DNA of 43,514 bases from Singulisphaera sp. GP187 (lineage in GTDB: Bacteria > Planctomycetota > Phycisphaerae > Phycisphaerales > SM1A02), in assembly GCA_945862215.1 (NCBI GenBank), contig CAMAXY010000019.1, positions 1 through 43,514 of the forward strand, given 5' to 3'. A model generated the notes under the pieces. It did not search any database. It was not told the origin of the DNA and saw only the letters and a program-made list of their open reading frames with translations. Below are positions 42,802 to 43,514 of the stretch, one piece after another (within the stretch, counting starts at the first letter, position 1; every line of letters starts with the position of its first letter). The position numbers and the translations under genes were made by a program.

Positions 42802-43514
42802 TTGGCTTACAAGAGTGCTCAGAGAGACTTAAGAAAGAGATTTTTTATTCTGTTTGCGCTGATGCTGGGGGCATCATGCGTACTTGCTATTCGATTGTTC
42901 ACCTTGACGGTCGTTCAAGGAAGTGCATTGTCGCAGGCTGCAGAAGAGCGACTCGATATCGAAAAATTATTGCCAACATGGCGTGGAAAACTTCTCGATC
43001 GAAAGGGAAGAGTGCTGTCAGAAGATGTGCCGAGTTATGACGTCGCGGTGAGTTACGCCTTGGCGAAAGGCACGTGGGCGAAAGAGCGTGCGGAAGCGGC
43101 GGTGCGTGCAATGACTGGAAGTGGATGGCGCAAACTCAAGCAGCCCCAACGCGACGAAAGAATTGCAGAGTCCTTGCCGCAGTGGCAGGAACAGCAGGGA
43201 TTGCTTCTGAAAATTCTTGCGACGCGTTCTGGACTTTCGCAAGGTGAGTTTGAGAAGAATCTGAATGCAATTGCAACGCGCATTGATGAACAAGCCGCTG
43301 CAGTTTTTCGCCGACAAATCGAAACTCGTCGCGCCCGTGGCCAATCATTGGATGTGAAGCCGGAGCCGATTCGTGAAATGCATGAGATGCATGTGCTTTC
43401 TCGCGATGTTGCAAATGAGACAGTCTTTGAAATGCGCAAGCTGTCGGATGCCTATCCAGGCGCAATCGAAGTCATTGATGCGGTCCGAAGGCAAATGCCT
43501 TGGCAGAGTGCCGA
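42802..43514 (+). CDS. penicillin-binding protein, transpeptidase family, N-terminal part
   Basis: The frame opens at TTG 42802 (GGAGG six bases upstream; the codon before is TGA) and runs off the window end without a stop, giving 237 residues. A short cytoplasmic part is followed by a membrane helix ([22 protein letters not shown]), then [20 protein letters not shown] and [23 protein letters not shown]. That is the start of class B penicillin-binding proteins (PBP2/FtsI type), which cross-link peptidoglycan: the R-G-x-I-x-D-R-N-G-x-x-L-A motif and the dimerisation domain. The transpeptidase SxxK motif lies beyond the window. PBP2 or FtsI assignment is not possible from this part; the insert at ~95-200 is longer than usual. 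Confidence 0.85.
   Translation, partial: MAYKSAQRDLRKRFFILFALMLGASCVLAIRLFTLTVVQGSALSQAAEERLDIEKLLPTWRGKLLDRKGRVLSEDVPSYDVAVSYALAKGTWAKERAEAAVRAMTGSGWRKLKQPQRDERIAESLPQWQEQQGLLLKILATRSGLSQGEFEKNLNAIATRIDEQAAAVFRRQIETRRARGQSLDVKPEPIREMHEMHVLSRDVANETVFEMRKLSDAYPGAIEVIDAVRRQMPWQSA

Noticed and set aside
42753-43040. 95-codon plus-strand frame starting at 42753
   Set aside because: Shadow of the penicillin-binding protein, whose frame begins at TTG 42802 with a GGAGG site.

Overview
The window looks like a chromosomal segment of a bacterium of the Planctomycetota, most likely in or near the Phycisphaerae. This is inferred from sequence style only: two secreted proteins with a PAPG-helix-Arg sorting tail (a PEP-CTERM variant common in that group), several FG-GAP/ASPIC (CRTAC1-type) proteins, a membrane multihaem cytochrome with TPRs, a planctomycete-style von Willebrand A (VWA) protein, and core genes whose usual clusters are split up. 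Base composition is moderate, near 50% GC. No prophage, insertion sequence, CRISPR array or complete mobile element was seen.

Layout. 1-3842 (+): C-terminus of a nitrilase-family protein, then a large TPR/FG-GAP lipoprotein. 3887-6920 (-): type II NADH dehydrogenase followed by a secreted HExxH protein. 7041-8957: an accessory and decaying zone with a broken PEP-CTERM gene, an intact PEP-CTERM gene, two hairpin terminators and the remains of a YeiH-type transporter. 8958-13722 (+): a five-haem membrane cytochrome and a CRTAC1-type FG-GAP protein. 13723-14288: a gene-free gap with ~67 bp tandem repeats. 14289-21713 (-): pyrH, frr, a beta-helix/PA14 protein, nrdR, thrS and infC (with an AUU start). 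21741-30767 (+): a seven-gene, tightly coupled operon. 30782-36558 (-): a cystathionine-gamma-synthase-like enzyme, then the run nucleotidyltransferase, prs, rplY, pth, rpsF, ssb, headed by tRNA-Gln. 36559-36963: a strongly structured GC-rich block. 36964-38639 (+): aat and a second PEP-CTERM gene. 38758-42699 (-): ychF, mscL, a lipoprotein and a PstS-like binding protein. 42802-end (+): start of a penicillin-binding protein.

The most interesting unit is 21741-30767. It encodes an ExbB/TolQ homologue, two different ExbD/TolR homologues and, as first gene, a protein with a TonB/TolA-like N-terminus. That N-terminus has one membrane helix with the SxxxH motif, then a Pro/Ser/Gly-rich linker. 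Its C-terminus is a VWA domain with a complete MIDAS instead of a TonB or TolA C-domain. Three large envelope proteins of unknown function are translated in the same overlapping series. The reading offered here is a proton-motive-force-driven envelope machine whose moving arm carries a metal-dependent adhesion domain. That is inference from the sequence and gene order, not a demonstrated function.
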